This document shows positions 39,431 through 51,300 of a stretch of DNA of 64,000 nucleotides, one piece after another (positions within the stretch are counted from its first letter, which is position 1; each line of letters starts with the position of its first letter). The stretch spans positions 99,811,705-99,875,704 of the forward strand of contig NC_087062.1 of NCBI RefSeq assembly GCF_963678635.1. The letters are read 5' to 3'. The stretch comes from Symsagittifera roscoffensis (lineage: Eukaryota > Xenacoelomorpha > Acoela > Convolutidae). The notes under the pieces are model-generated. The model was not told the origin of the DNA. It saw nothing but the letters and a program-made list of their open reading frames with translations, and did no database searches. A program made the position numbers and the translations under genes.

Positions 39431-40643
39431 TGGAGCCAGCGTGCGAGGTAAATGAGAGAGGCACCAGAGAGAAGAATGATGGCAACGAGAGCATGATACT
39501 GGACGACAATGAAAAACTAAAGGTGTATTCGTAGAAGAGGAGTGGAACGAACGAGAGCAGGACGAGGTGCCAAAATGGACAGAACCGGAATTGCCCATGA
39601 CGACGAAAACAAGGAAGGGTGGACGCAAGAAGATAGAAATGAGGTATAACAGGTATGGGGACGACTTCTTGATTGAAAGAACACAGCCAGAAGAAGTAGG
39701 TGAAGAAATGGTGAACGTGGGCGATCTGGTAGCAGACGAGGAGTTGCAGATCATCAACGACAGTCAGCACTCGTGGCGGGAGGAACACACCTCACCAGAG
39801 AAAAAAATAGACCTAGAACAGAGCGAGATAGAAAGGAGGGAGAATACAAACCTGAGGATACTAGAGTTGATGCATGGTCTGCAGGCTGAGGACAAAAAAC
39901 GCAAAGCATCCAACAGGTTGACATATCAGCGGGGAAGCAGCTGTAAGGAGGAAACTCGTTGTTTGGTTGGAGGGCGACAGACCGACCATTGGACATACCA
40001 CCTGATAACTTGAGCTTACCGCCATCGACGGGGACGTCGATAAATATTTTGTCCAGGGAAAGAGGGTAAGACTTACCCACACCAAAAACTTGCTGATAAA
40101 GAAACTCAGTGAAGTGAGAGAGACCAATGGACTGGAGCTGGATAAGGAACAAGCCGAGCCTTTCATTGGAAGAGTTTTCAAGATTAAATTCGAGATACCA
40201 AATGAGTATTCGGAAAAAATCCTGGTCACTGACAGCGACTTCATCCGGTCAGATAGGACCAACGCAATCTGCATAACCGCAGATATGCGTTTCAACACCA
40301 AGTTGAAAGCAGATTTCAAGAGAGAGTACCAGAATGTGGTGTTCAGGCAGAGACCAGGTTTGGGGGTATGGCCGTACTTCCTCCTTCAATTTCACAGGTT
40401 CCTGGCAAATTCCTATCCTTTTTAGTGACAAGATTCAGTGAGAGAAATGTGATAGATCTTGAGCAAGTATTGCTGGCATTGACATGGCTGAGGGACTTCC
40501 TGGTTGAGAGAGGGATAAGAGAAGTTTCAATCCCAATCTACGACTCGAAAATGGGCAGATTGAACCCTAGGGAACTATACGCCATCCTGCACGTGGTCTT
40601 TGCAGACACGGAAATGATGGTACATCTTCATAAGAACATTTAA
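39426..40643 (+). pseudogene. pol: Copy C Pol tail with macro domain, frameshifted
   Basis: Acidic linker (39567-40013) and macro domain (40200-40630). The macro strands and helices are conserved with copy B: ITADMRFNTKLKADFKREYQ, then after a one-base shift near 40365 AVLPPSISQVPGKFLSFLVTR, LRDFLVERGIREVSIP and LYAILHVVFADTEMMVHLHK. The loop after the SIP strand reads IYDSKMGRLNPREL, again without the GCGLD of active OARD1-like enzymes. There are only two breaks in the domain. Confidence 0.7.
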
Positions 40644-41190
40644 TTGAGAATCGCCTGAGCTTCGGATAGACACGAGGGTCTGGAGTTAGGGGCACGAAGG
40701 TCTTGAGCTGGTAAAAGGGTCCAAAGCGTCACGAAAAAAGGTTTTAGTATGATTGGCATGACAGTTGAACAGAATTTTCATTTCGAACTGTATGGTGCTA
40801 AAACATAAGATGGATCTGCATGTTTTTTATACCTAATTGAATCATTTTATCAGAAATTGTGAGAATGATGTTTTAAAGGTACTAATGGGGGAGGTTTATG
40901 CTGGTCATGAGCAAAACATTGGTATAAAGCTCAGTTTTATTTTCAGATTGATTATGAATCAAAAACAAAGAAAACGATAACTGGATCTAGAATAAACGAG
41001 TAACGGAAGCAAAAACATCAATCAGCAACTCGCAATCGGTACTGGAGAAAGATAAATCTTGAGTAATGTATCTGGTAAAGGTATTTCTTGAGTATTGTAT
41101 CTGGGAAAGGTAATTCTCGAATTTTGTATCTGGGTAAGGTATTTCTTGAGCAAGTTATTTCGTGAGATCTCTTGATAAAGAATTAAAACA
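40644..41190 (+). other. Copy C region between Pol and ORF2
   Basis: Noncoding. It has TTTTATTTTCAG at 40935-40946 (candidate splice acceptor, as in copy B) and, at 41050-41170, repeats of the form TCTTGAGTATTGTATCTGG with GGTAAAGGTATTT spacers just before the ORF2 ATG. Confidence 0.65.
40935..40946 (+). promoter_or_regulatory. Candidate splice acceptor for ORF2 mRNA (copy C)
   Basis: TTTTATTTTCAG|ATTGATT, identical to 19104-19115 in copy B in an otherwise diverged stretch. Confidence 0.6.
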
Positions 41191-41787
41191 ATGGCAGATC
41201 ATTCCTGGAAGTCTGTGCCAGGTGCATTTAAAAAACCCACGCTCGATGAACTATACAATCACTTGAGGGATCTCGATTACATGCAAATGGACGAGAGGCT
41301 GGCGTTAATGCTTAATACCATCCTGCAGCTGGAGTCGCAAGGAGAGTACAGGGAGTCAGCGACCCAGGCGGTGATGATGGTGGGCTACACCTCGGACGAG
41401 ATCTTCAATCACGAACAGACCAGATGGCTGTCCTGGATCATTGACGGAGGCGTGAGGGGATTCGACCTGGCGAGGAACCCCAGCTTGAGTGACACGACGG
41501 AATATGGTGCAGGGGCATTTCCCCTTCCGATCAAGTCACCGACACGAACCGGGACCCAGTCTACCAGCAAGCCGTTACAGATGATACGGTCCCAACAAAA
41601 GGAAGAATCATATCCATATCTCAGCAACCTGAATAGGGAACTGGAGAGGGCACAGAGGGAACGGGACCAGGCTAATCTGGAATGGGACCAAGCCAATCTT
41701 GATAGGGACCAGGCAAATCTTGAGCGGGACAAAATGATTCTTGAACTGGTTTTGTTGAAAGCGGAACGGACACAAGCCCAGAAGTAG
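41191..41787 (+). pseudogene. Copy C ORF2 N-terminal region
   Basis: 198 codons from ATG 41191: MADHSWKSVPGAFKKPTLDEL onward, closely matching copy B, then the coiled coil (NLEWDQANLDRDQANLERD). It ends at TAG 41785-41787 inside the coiled coil, where copy B has a sense codon. Confidence 0.85.
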
Positions 41788-42333
41788 CAAGAAAGCGTGG
41801 CGAATTGCAACCAAATAAAATCGGAAATTGAACGGCTGCAGTGGAAGCAGCAAAAAACCGCGAGTGGCAAAGAAAGGAAGATGAAGACGTCGACTGAGCC
41901 CCTAATGATGAGATCGAGACCAGATTCCAGGATGGAAGTCGATTAAGCCCCCAGGTCGAGTGGTCACTTCAACCTGGACCGCGTAGCCCAAGAGCGTATG
42001 AGCGAGGGCCTGGACACATGAACGCCATCGGAACCCGTCTCTTCCTTGACAAATCCGGAGTCAATTCGGACCAGACCACTAATGGATTTTGCGCTACCTG
42101 CTCTGACACCCAGCTCAACCAGCGGCAGTCAGACTGGAATTGGGACATCACGTCTCAAGGAGCTGCAAGAAAGGCTGCAGTCAAGGACTTTTGAGAGGTC
42201 GGCACACGAGGCTGAGCCACTCACATAGAGGGAACAACCAGTGAGGACTGTCATCATCGCAAACTACAAGAAAAATACCGATGACGCACATCACCGACAC
42301 AACCGGGATGATTGGACGGCGGCGCAACGCTAG

Positions 42334-43194
42334 AGGAGGGCTGCCATCAAAGATGTAGCTTGGGCTGAATACTTCACACAGCCTAGAACACCGGCGTGCG
42401 CAGTCAACTCGATCATTGGGGACAGTCTTGTCAGGGTCCTGACGAGAATCCAGGCGCATTGGCAGGTGGGCGTCTTGAGTTTTTCGGGCGCAGCAATGCC
42501 CCAGATGTTGGCGTCACTAGAGATGCTGGAGATGTGGAAAGTGTACACGGTCACCCTAATGATGGGTACAAACGATGTTTCTATAGGTGAATCACGGAAA
42601 ATGAAGAGGCTCCAGGAAAAAGTAAGCTGCATTCTTGACGAGCTGAGAGTCTACTTGGACCCGACTGTGCTCACGATTTGCACAATCACCCACAACATGA
42701 TGGCAGATCAGAACGCTATGAGCACTAATGAAATGGTGCGCCACATCAACGGAATAATCGGGCAAGTCCAGCAAAGAAGTGTCCTGCCCGTGGAGCTGCT
42801 CGACTTTGATTCATCTTCAGATGGTATCCACTTCGATAAACCTAAGGCCACGGAGTGGCTGAATGGTGTCTTTCAAAGACAAATCAACTCTCTAGAGCCG
42901 GATCTGGTAGAAAAATGCCAGTTCACCTTTGGTCCACCCCCAACGCCCTCCTTCTTCCCGGCTAGGCCAGTGGCTAACCGCTTAGGAGGGAGAATTGATT
43001 CAAGAGGAAGTTCGAAGAGAAGCAGGAGCAGGCAGCTGGGTTTGACACATGGAGGGGGAAGAAATGGAGTCTTCCACACCACAGTGCTCGGGCACAGCCA
43101 GGTACCTGGAGCGAGTGAAAGATTTGGATCTGGAGGATCTAGCCTGCAGGCTGGAGCTATTGGAGGTCTGGGAACTCAAGAGTCTGTCGCATGA
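42334..43194 (+). pseudogene. SGNH hydrolase domain, unit 1 of copy C
   Basis: Open for the whole domain: IIGDSLVR with Ser codon 42424-42426, SFSGAAMPQML, MGTNDVS and SDGIHFDKPKATEWLNGVF. All four SGNH blocks are retained, although the upstream frame has stops (TAG at 42331). Confidence 0.8.
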
Positions 43195-44156
43195 GGACCT
43201 GAACAATCACTACTGCGCGGATTGGCTGAAGGCACATGAAGCGCGTTTTCTCGAGACAAAACCCTGGAGACGGCGGACTTGACTGAGGTTCTCAGGAATT
43301 CGATCTTAGGGCCAGTCAACTACAGGCCTCTCAAGGAGTTGCGAAGCCCGGGTCTCATCGTGGAACCACCAAAGCATCGAATGAGTGTAGCCAGGATTAG
43401 AGTGGCGATTCCTGCGCAGTTGAAGGCCGTAGAAAAACTTCTTGAGCCGAAAGTTCCAGGGAACTGGAGAGGGCACAGAGGGAACGGGACCAGGCTAATC
43501 TGGAATGGGACCAAGCCAATCTTGATAGGGACCAGGCAAATCTTGAGCGGGTCAAAATGATTCTTGAACTGGTTTTGTTGAAAGCGGAACGGAAACAAGC
43601 CGAGAAGTAGCAAGAAAGCGTGGCGAATTGCAACCAAATAAAATCGGAAATTGAACGGCTGCAGTGGAAGCAGCAAAAAACCGCGAGTGGCAAAGAAAGG
43701 AAGATGAAGACGTCGACTGAGCCCCTAATGATGAGATCGAGACCAGATTCCAGGATGGAAGTCGATTAAGCCCCCAGGTCGAGTGGTCACTTCAACCTGG
43801 ACCGCGTAGCCCAAGAGCGTATGAGCGAGGGCCTGGACACATGAACGCCATCGGAACCCGTCTCTTCCTTGACAAATCCGGAGTCAATTCGGACCAGACC
43901 ACTAATGGATTTTGCGCTACCTGGTCTGACACCCAGCTCAACCAGCGGCAGTCAGACTGGAATTGGGACATCACGTCTCAAGGAGCTGCAAGAAAGGCTG
44001 CAGTCAAGGACTTTTGAGAGGTCGGCACACGAGGCTGAGCCACTCACATAGAGGGAACAACCAGTGAGGACTGTCATCATCGCGAACTACAAGAAAAATA
44101 CCGATGACGCACATCACCGACACAACCGGGATGATTGGACGGCGGCGCAACGCTAG

Positions 44157-44789
44157 AGGAGGGCTGCCATCAAAGATGTAGCTTGGGCTGAATACTTCAC
44201 ACAGCCTAGAACACCGGCGTGCGCAGTCAACTCGATCATTGGGGACAGTCTTGTCAGGGTCCTGACGAGAATCCAGGCGCATTGGCAGGTGGGCGTCTTG
44301 AGTTTTTCGGGCGCAGCAATGCCCCAGATGTTGGCGTCACTAGAGATGCTGGAGATGTGGAAAGTGTACACGGTCACCCTAATGATGGGTACAAACGATG
44401 TTTCTATAGGTGAATCACGGAAAATGAAGAGGCTCCAGGAAAAAGTAAGCTGCATTCTTGACGAGCTGAGAGTCTACTTGGACCCGACTGTGCTCACGAT
44501 TTGCACAATCACCCACAACATGATGGCAGATCAGAACGCTATGAGCACTAATGAAATGGTGCGCCACATCAACGGAATAATCGGGCAAGTCCAGCAAAGA
44601 AGTGTCCTGCCCGTGGAGCTGCTCGACTTTGATTCATCTTCAGATGGTATCCACTTCGATAAACCTAAGGCCAACGGAGTGGCTGAATGGTGTCTTTCAA
44701 AGACAAATCAACTCTCTAGAGCCGGATCTGGTAGAAAAAGGCCAGTTCACCTTTGGTCCACCCCCAACGCCCTCTTTCTTCCCGGCTAG
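44157..44789 (+). pseudogene. SGNH hydrolase domain, unit 2 of copy C
   Basis: Same as unit 1 through SDGIHF. One extra base (AAGGCCAACGGAG near 44672) shifts the frame just after the His block. Confidence 0.8.
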
Positions 44790-45982
44790 GCCAGTGGCTA
44801 ACCGCTGAGGAGGGAGAATTGATTCAAGAGGAAGTTCGAAGAGAAGCAGGAGCAGGCAGCTGGGTTTGACACCCATGGAGGGGGACGAAATGGAGTCTTC
44901 CACACCACAGTGCTCGGGCACAGCCAGGTACCTGGAGCGAGTGAAAGATTTGGATCTGGTGGATCTTGCCTGCAGGCTGGAGCTATTGGAGGTCTGGGAA
45001 CTCAAGAGTCTGTCGCATGAGGACCTGAGCAATCACTACTGCGCGGATTGGCTGAAGGCACATGAAGCGCGTTTTCTCGAGACAAAACCCTGGAGACGGC
45101 GGACTTGACTGAGGTTCTCAGGAATTCGATCTTAGGGCCAGTCAACTACAGGCCTCTCAAGGAGTTGCGAAGCCCGGGTCTCATCGTGGAACCACCAAAG
45201 CATCGAATGAGTGTAGCCAGGATTAGAGTGGCGATTCCTGCGCAGTTGAAGGCCGTAGAAAAACTTCTTGAGCCGAAAGTTCCAGGGAACTGGAGAGGGC
45301 ACAGAGGGAACGGGACCAGGCTAATCTGGAATGGGACCAAGCCAATCTTGATAGGGACCAGGCAAATCTTGAGCGGGTCAAAATGATTCTTGAACTGGTT
45401 TTGTTGAAAGCGGAACGGAAACAAGCCCAGAAGTAGCAAGAAAGCGTGGCGAATTGCAACCAAATAAAATCGGAAATTGAACGGCTGCAGTGGAAGCAGC
45501 AAAAAACCGCGAGTGGCAAAGAAAGGAAGATGAAGACGTCGACTGAGCCCCTAATGATGAGATCGAGACCAGATTCCAGGATGGAAGTCGATTAAGCCCC
45601 CAGGTCGAGTGGTCACTTCAACCTGGACCGCGTAGCCCAAGAGCGTATGAGCGAGGGCCTGGACACATGAACGCCATCGGAACCCGTCTCTTCCTTGACA
45701 AATCCGGAGTCAATTCGGACCAGACCACTAATGGATTTTGCGCTACCTGGTCTGACACCCAGCTCAACCAGCGGCAGTCAGACTGGAATTGGGACATCAC
45801 GTCTCAAGGAGCTGCAAGAAAGGCTGCAGTCAAGGACTTTTGAGAGGTCGGCACACGAGGCTGAGCCACTCACATAGAGGGAACAACCAGTGAGGACTGT
45901 CATCATCGCGAACTACAAGAAAAATACCGATGACGCACATCACCGACACAACCGGGATGATTGGACGGCGGCGCAACGCTAG

Positions 45983-46591
45983 AGGAGGGCTGCCATCAAA
46001 GATGTAGCTTGGGCTGAATACTTCACACAGCCTAGAACACCGGCGTGCGCAGTCAACTCGATCATTGGGGACAGTCTTGTCAGGGTCCTGACGAGAATCC
46101 AGGCGCATTGGCAGGTGGGCGTCTTGAGTTTTTCGGGCGCAGCAATGCCCCAGATGTTGGCGTCACTAGAGATGCTGGAGATGTGGAAAGTGTACACGGT
46201 CACCCTAATGATGGGTACAAACGATGTTTCTATAGGTGAATCACGGAAAAAAAAGAGGCTCCAGGAAAAAGTAAGCTGCATTCTTGACGAGCTGAGAGTC
46301 TACTTGGACCCGACTGTGCTCACGATTTGCACAATCACCCACAACATGATGGCAGATCAGAACGCTATGAGCACTAATGAAATGGTGCGCCACATCAACG
46401 GAATAATCGGGCAAGTCCAGCAAAGAAGTGTCCTGCCCGTGGAGCTGCTCGACTTTGATTCATCTTCAGATGGTATCCACTTCGATAAACCTAAGGCCAC
46501 GGAGACAAATCAACTCTCTAGAGCCGGATCTGGTAGAAAAAGGCCAGTTCACCTTTGGTCCACCCCCAACGCCCTCCTTCTTCCCGGCTAG
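45983..46591 (+). pseudogene. SGNH hydrolase domain, unit 3 of copy C
   Basis: Same blocks as unit 1. It differs by a Lys for Met change (GAATCACGGAAAAAAAAG) and lacks the 27 bases that encode EWLNGVFQR after SDGIHFDKPKAT. Confidence 0.8.
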
Positions 46592-47083
46592 GCCAGTGGC
46601 TAACCGCTTAGGAGGGAGAATTGATTCAAGAGGAAGTTCGAAGAGAAGCAGGAGCAGGCAGCTGGGTTTGACACCCATGGAGGGGGACGAAATGGAGTCT
46701 TCCACACCACAGTGCTCGGGCACATCCAGGTACCTGGAGCGAGTGAAAGATTTGGATCTGGAGGATCTAGCCTGCAGGCTGGAGCTATTGGAGGTCTGGG
46801 AACTCAAGAGTCTGTCGCATGAGGACCTGAGCAATCACTACTGCGCGGATTGGCTGAAGGCACATGAAGCGCGTTTTCTCGAGACAAAACCCTGGAGACG
46901 GCGGACTTGACTGAGGTTCTCAGGAATTCGATCTTAGGGCCAGTCAACTACAGGCCTCTCAAGGAGTTGCGAAGCCCGGGTCTCATCGTGGAACCACCAA
47001 AGCATCGAATGAGTATAGCCAGGATTAGAGAGGCGATTCCTGCGCAGTTGAAGGCCGTAGAAAAACTTCTTGAGCCGAAAGTT

Positions 47084-48330
47084 AAGTGGCTTCCCGATAC
47101 CGCCTACAAAGGTCCAGAGTTGTCAGATGACCCAAGATCTGGGTAATCTCATGGGGCTAACAGCTGGCCAAGACTTTGGCAGATTACGATCGCTCAGACC
47201 CTGGAGCAGCGAGAGCGATAGTGGCGGGGTCGGACTTTGATGGAACGTCCCGAGGGTATTTTGGTCAGAGTCATTGGTGTGCCTCCTGCCTGGCGCGGAG
47301 CTAAACCAGATGTTGACTTTGATAGTGGCGATGAAATCGGAAACGCCGTGTGAGCCAGAGTTACTGTTGTTCGCGGGGATGAATTATCATCTGCACGCAG
47401 CGTGATTGCTTGAGGACTTGAGGAATGGAGAACAGACACCAATGAAGATCTGGGAAGCGATCCAGACGTTGTTCGGGGCGGTGAATGAGGTGCAGGAATT
47501 GGTGGTTTGGGATCGAAAACGAAGGTGGTATTCACATCATCGCGAGGCTATGCCAGCATGCCACCAGCTCTGCAGCTTGTGTACGCGATCGTCATCTTGA
47601 TAACGGAAGGCAGTCAATTGCGGATGCTAATGGCAGCCCCGAATCGTGAGTTTGAGCCGGTAAACCTGAGACTTCTAAAGTCGGAGGTGGCGGCAGCATG
47701 GGCAGATGTGTCTCATGCCCTGAGGGGTTTTTACACGTTCGCAGACATACTGAAAGTATTGGATGAAGTACTTTGTCTTGAGATATCGAATCTGGCGAAG
47801 CTAAAACTCAACCCTGAGGTGGGGGATGACCATCCCGTGATAAGCTATTTGACTGCTAGTCTATGGTTCCGGAACATGAACCTCACGAAAATGGGTTCCA
47901 CCAGCAGCATGAGAGGGCCTGTCAATGACCGGAAGAACGTGGTGGGAGCTGAGAAACAATTGGAATCGATGGGGTTTTGCTCGCCTGACTCAAGAGAGAG
48001 GAAGATGGCCGTTCCTGACACCGAGGCTGGAAAACATGACGAACAAGACGAGAGAAAGCGCACCTACCCTGATCACACAAATTTGGGAGTTTCTGGAGGA
48101 TCAATATGAGATCTCCGAGGAGAGGGAGATGACGGTTGGGACGATCGTGAAGTCGGCAAACGAGATAACTATTGGCGGCTTTTGGAGAGATCATGCGACA
48201 GGTGAACTGAAAACCAGAAAACCACACGAAATCTTAAGATTCTTGTGTCCATGTTGGAAGAAGAAGTATATGGACAAGGTTTTTTACGCGGGCGTTTGTT
48301 CAAGGCCTCTTGAGCATAACGATTAATCTG
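47084..48330 (+). pseudogene. Copy C ORF2: second SGNH-like domain, decayed
   Basis: Matches copy B 21620-22880 in order: IVAGSDFDGTS-like start near 47217, LLPGAELNQMLTL, LLLFAGMNYHLHA, then in another phase KTKVVFTSSRGYASMPPAL (47513 onward), AAWADVSHALRGFY, and REMTVGTIVKSANEITIGGFW (48130). The region has at least four frame changes. There is no clear Ser/His pair, as in copy B. Confidence 0.75.
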
Positions 48331-51300
48331 CTGCTGTTTCTGTACCTGGTGTATCTCAGGTACCTGTTCAACATGGGTCCGACGTACAAGTTCAGCCGAG
48401 GCGTGCAAACTATCAGAGTCGATGGATATCTGACGCTGATACTCTTGACACAAGGGAACCTAGCGGCATTTCATCGACTGTTGAAGTATGGGGAACCCCC
48501 AACGGTGGGGAAAGCCCACCTGAGTCTGGATACATACTCCTACAAAAGTGCGGCAGGGCTGAAGACTCTATTCTGCTGAAGGAGTATCTCTCGATGCAGA
48601 ACCGATACCTGACAGGAGAGGAGAGGAACCCGAAGACTGGAGTAGAGATGAGGGAGGTGAATGGAGGTCTTCAGAGGGCTAGGGGAGGTATTGACCTCTG
48701 TGCACGGGCCCACCGTGACATATGCCTTCCCGGATACGCTTGTGACGGCATACCGACATTCAGTTATCCACGTGAGCTTGATCAGTATTTTGGATGGGAC
48801 AGCGTTGAATTGGTGCAAGCAGGAGAGCTTGAGAGCACGGATGAGCGAGACGATGCTGTTCGGAAAGGTGAAGGATCCGGAATTGATAGTGCTCAACTTC
48901 AGGGGCCAGCTGAAGTGTAGAATGGGAGGGAAAACGAGAGGGTCCCATTGAAACCTACCCGAAAATCTGGAACTTGAATCCAGTAGCGACGGAAAAAACG
49001 CTTCGATTTTGTGAAGATAGAACTGGAGACAATCTTTGAACGGGACGTGTTACCCGTTACTATCTCGGAGTTCCCGATAGTAAGACGAATGACGTTGGAG
49101 ATGAACAGCACGATGGTGGTCCCGTCGATACATTCTAGAGAGGCTGTGGAGCAGCAACAGACGGCGTTCACGCACAGCTGGGACCCCTTGATCATCGGGT
49201 GTTCGGGGGCTGTATATTTCCATACTTGTGAAATTAAATTACATTCGTGGACTACTCACGCTAAGAAGATGCGGGCTTCGATTACTCCTATGTATGAAGT
49301 CCGGTAAGTGATAAAGGTGCTTTAGAAGGCTGGACTTGAAATTAAAATGCCCATATACGATAGCGGGAGAATGATCATGGAGGAGGGTCACCTAGCACTG
49401 CAGGAGGAAATAAGGTGCATACCAGAAAACATCTGGCACCCTATGTACTGGCGGAGGTGGAATTGCAACGCGAGGGACGGAAGCTGGACGCAGCGGGGAC
49501 CCTATATGTATCCCTCGCCGAATACAAGGCATTGGATCCGGTGAAGTCTTCACCTCTATCAGTCGGCAACCCTGGGGACAAGAGAAGCCTTCCCGTGGAA
49601 AGCAGATTCAAAGATGCGTTGGAAAGGGACCAAGATGAGTCGCGAGGGCGAGAGAGCATGGATGAAACCCTCAGCGAAGCTGGAGAAGAAATGGAGTTGG
49701 GGACTACACCTGACGAGGAGGCAGCTAGCGGGAATTTTATTCACGGTACTACACTTGAATTGCTGCTAGACTTGAGCGGTGATGATTGGGCGGACATGGA
49801 GAATATGGAAAATGGTACTCTTGAGCGATGATATGAGAAAGAAGAACACTTTCGAGGGGAATAGGAGTATGCTCCTGAAAACGCTGGATGAAAATGGATG
49901 GCAAGATTCCTTGAGCGAGTTCAATCAGAAGGTAGAACGGAAAGTCAAACTGGATGATTTCAAAGAAGAATTGTAGGACACGATAGTAGGAATTGAAGAA
50001 CCTGTCTTGATGTCCACTGGGCTGGACGAGAAAACAAGAGGAGAGCTGCTCGACAAGATGGTTCGCTTGAAGGAAAAGAAGCAGAGTGCCGAGGCTAAAT
50101 CATGTAATGATAGCTTGACTCCGAATGAAAAAACTGATAATAAAAAATAGGGTTGAAATTGATGATAAAAGTAAAACTAATATTATAAGTAAAGATCTTA
50201 TTATTCCTAACGCTAGAGAGAGGGGGAGGCAAGAGTCGGAAGAGATCTGGATAAAGAAGTGGATTCAGTGATGATTGTGACAACGCCACCGAGTGAGGTC
50301 GAGGAAAAGGAAACGCGAGGTAGAAGAAGCGAGTCCCTCAGTGGAGGCGGTTTCAGGGAAGAATTTGTAGGAGACAGCTCCGATAGTCCTAGCGAGTTGG
50401 AAGACAACAGCATACAAGCGCAACTCAGGGGCCCGAAATTTGGCTGAAGTTTTGACCGATATGGAAAACACGACAAGTCCTGGGACGGAAGAAGATTTCA
50501 AACCCCAAAAAGCGAATGCGACGAAAAGCTCCATCAGTGGACAATTGTGGGAAGTAGACATTGGCAAAGAATAGATCTCTAGTCTGCACCAGGGCATTGG
50601 GAGGCAGGTAGCAAGTGACCTCCTCGAAAGAGGATTGAGGAGAAATACTGCTCGCCCCTGGTGGATAGACCTGGATACTGCGAAAGAACTGGAGAGTTGC
50701 CTGAAGAAACTTGATTGCGGGGTGTCCAGAAAACGTCAAAGTTGGGCTACCCAACGGAGGACGGAAGTAAATAAACAAGAGTTGAATAACCAGTTGGGGC
50801 GAACCTGGGAGAAATTATTGCTGGAGTAATTTGAAGACGAAATGAGGGCACCCTGGTTGGCGAAACATTTATTGGCGAATCCTTTTGTCAGGATGGCAGG
50901 GCAGTTGATGTTTACGTGGAGCTTGGTGGGAGTGGCGCTAGAAGCATTGACTTCATACGGTAAAATAAAACAGGGCGACAAAGGTCTGCACGTGTATCGA
51001 ACGCTGACACAGCATATTGCTGGAGACAATTCGGGATTGAGTCTGGCGAGGAGGAAAGATGCCACCTGTTTCTTGAGATGGATCATGTCGGTGATACCTG
51101 ATCCTTCCATCCAGGCATGCTATCAGAGTGCGGTGGGAGGTAAAGCATTCGAGAAGAGATTCTGGAGCGTCATCCTGAAGGTGTATCAGAGTACTAGGAT
51201 TGAGAAGGAGGATGGCTCGAGGCAGTCCTTGGAGAACCATTCAAAACTGGACGATATTGGACGGCTCTCGAACAAGAATTTTGAGGAGAGTCATGGCGTG

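Larger units (their letters stand above)
41636..47083 (+). repeat. Three-fold tandem repeat (about 1.82 kb unit) inside ORF2 of copy C
   Basis: Units 41636-43458, 43459-45284 and 45285-47083. Each starts GGGAACTGGAGAGGGCACAG in the coiled coil and ends GAGCCGAAAGTT; junctions carry CCA. The units are nearly identical; unit 3 lacks 27 bases near 46502. All three share the same nonsense codons (for example AGAAGTAGCAAG and GTCGATTAAGCC), so ORF2 was already dead when it was amplified. Units 2 and 3 share changes not in unit 1 (ACCTGGTCTGAC), so the second step copied unit 2. Confidence 0.95.

Noticed and set aside
41185-43200. Splitting copy C ORF2 into several independent genes
   Set aside because: All pieces are colinear with copy B ORF2 and separated only by stops, shifts and the tandem repeat.
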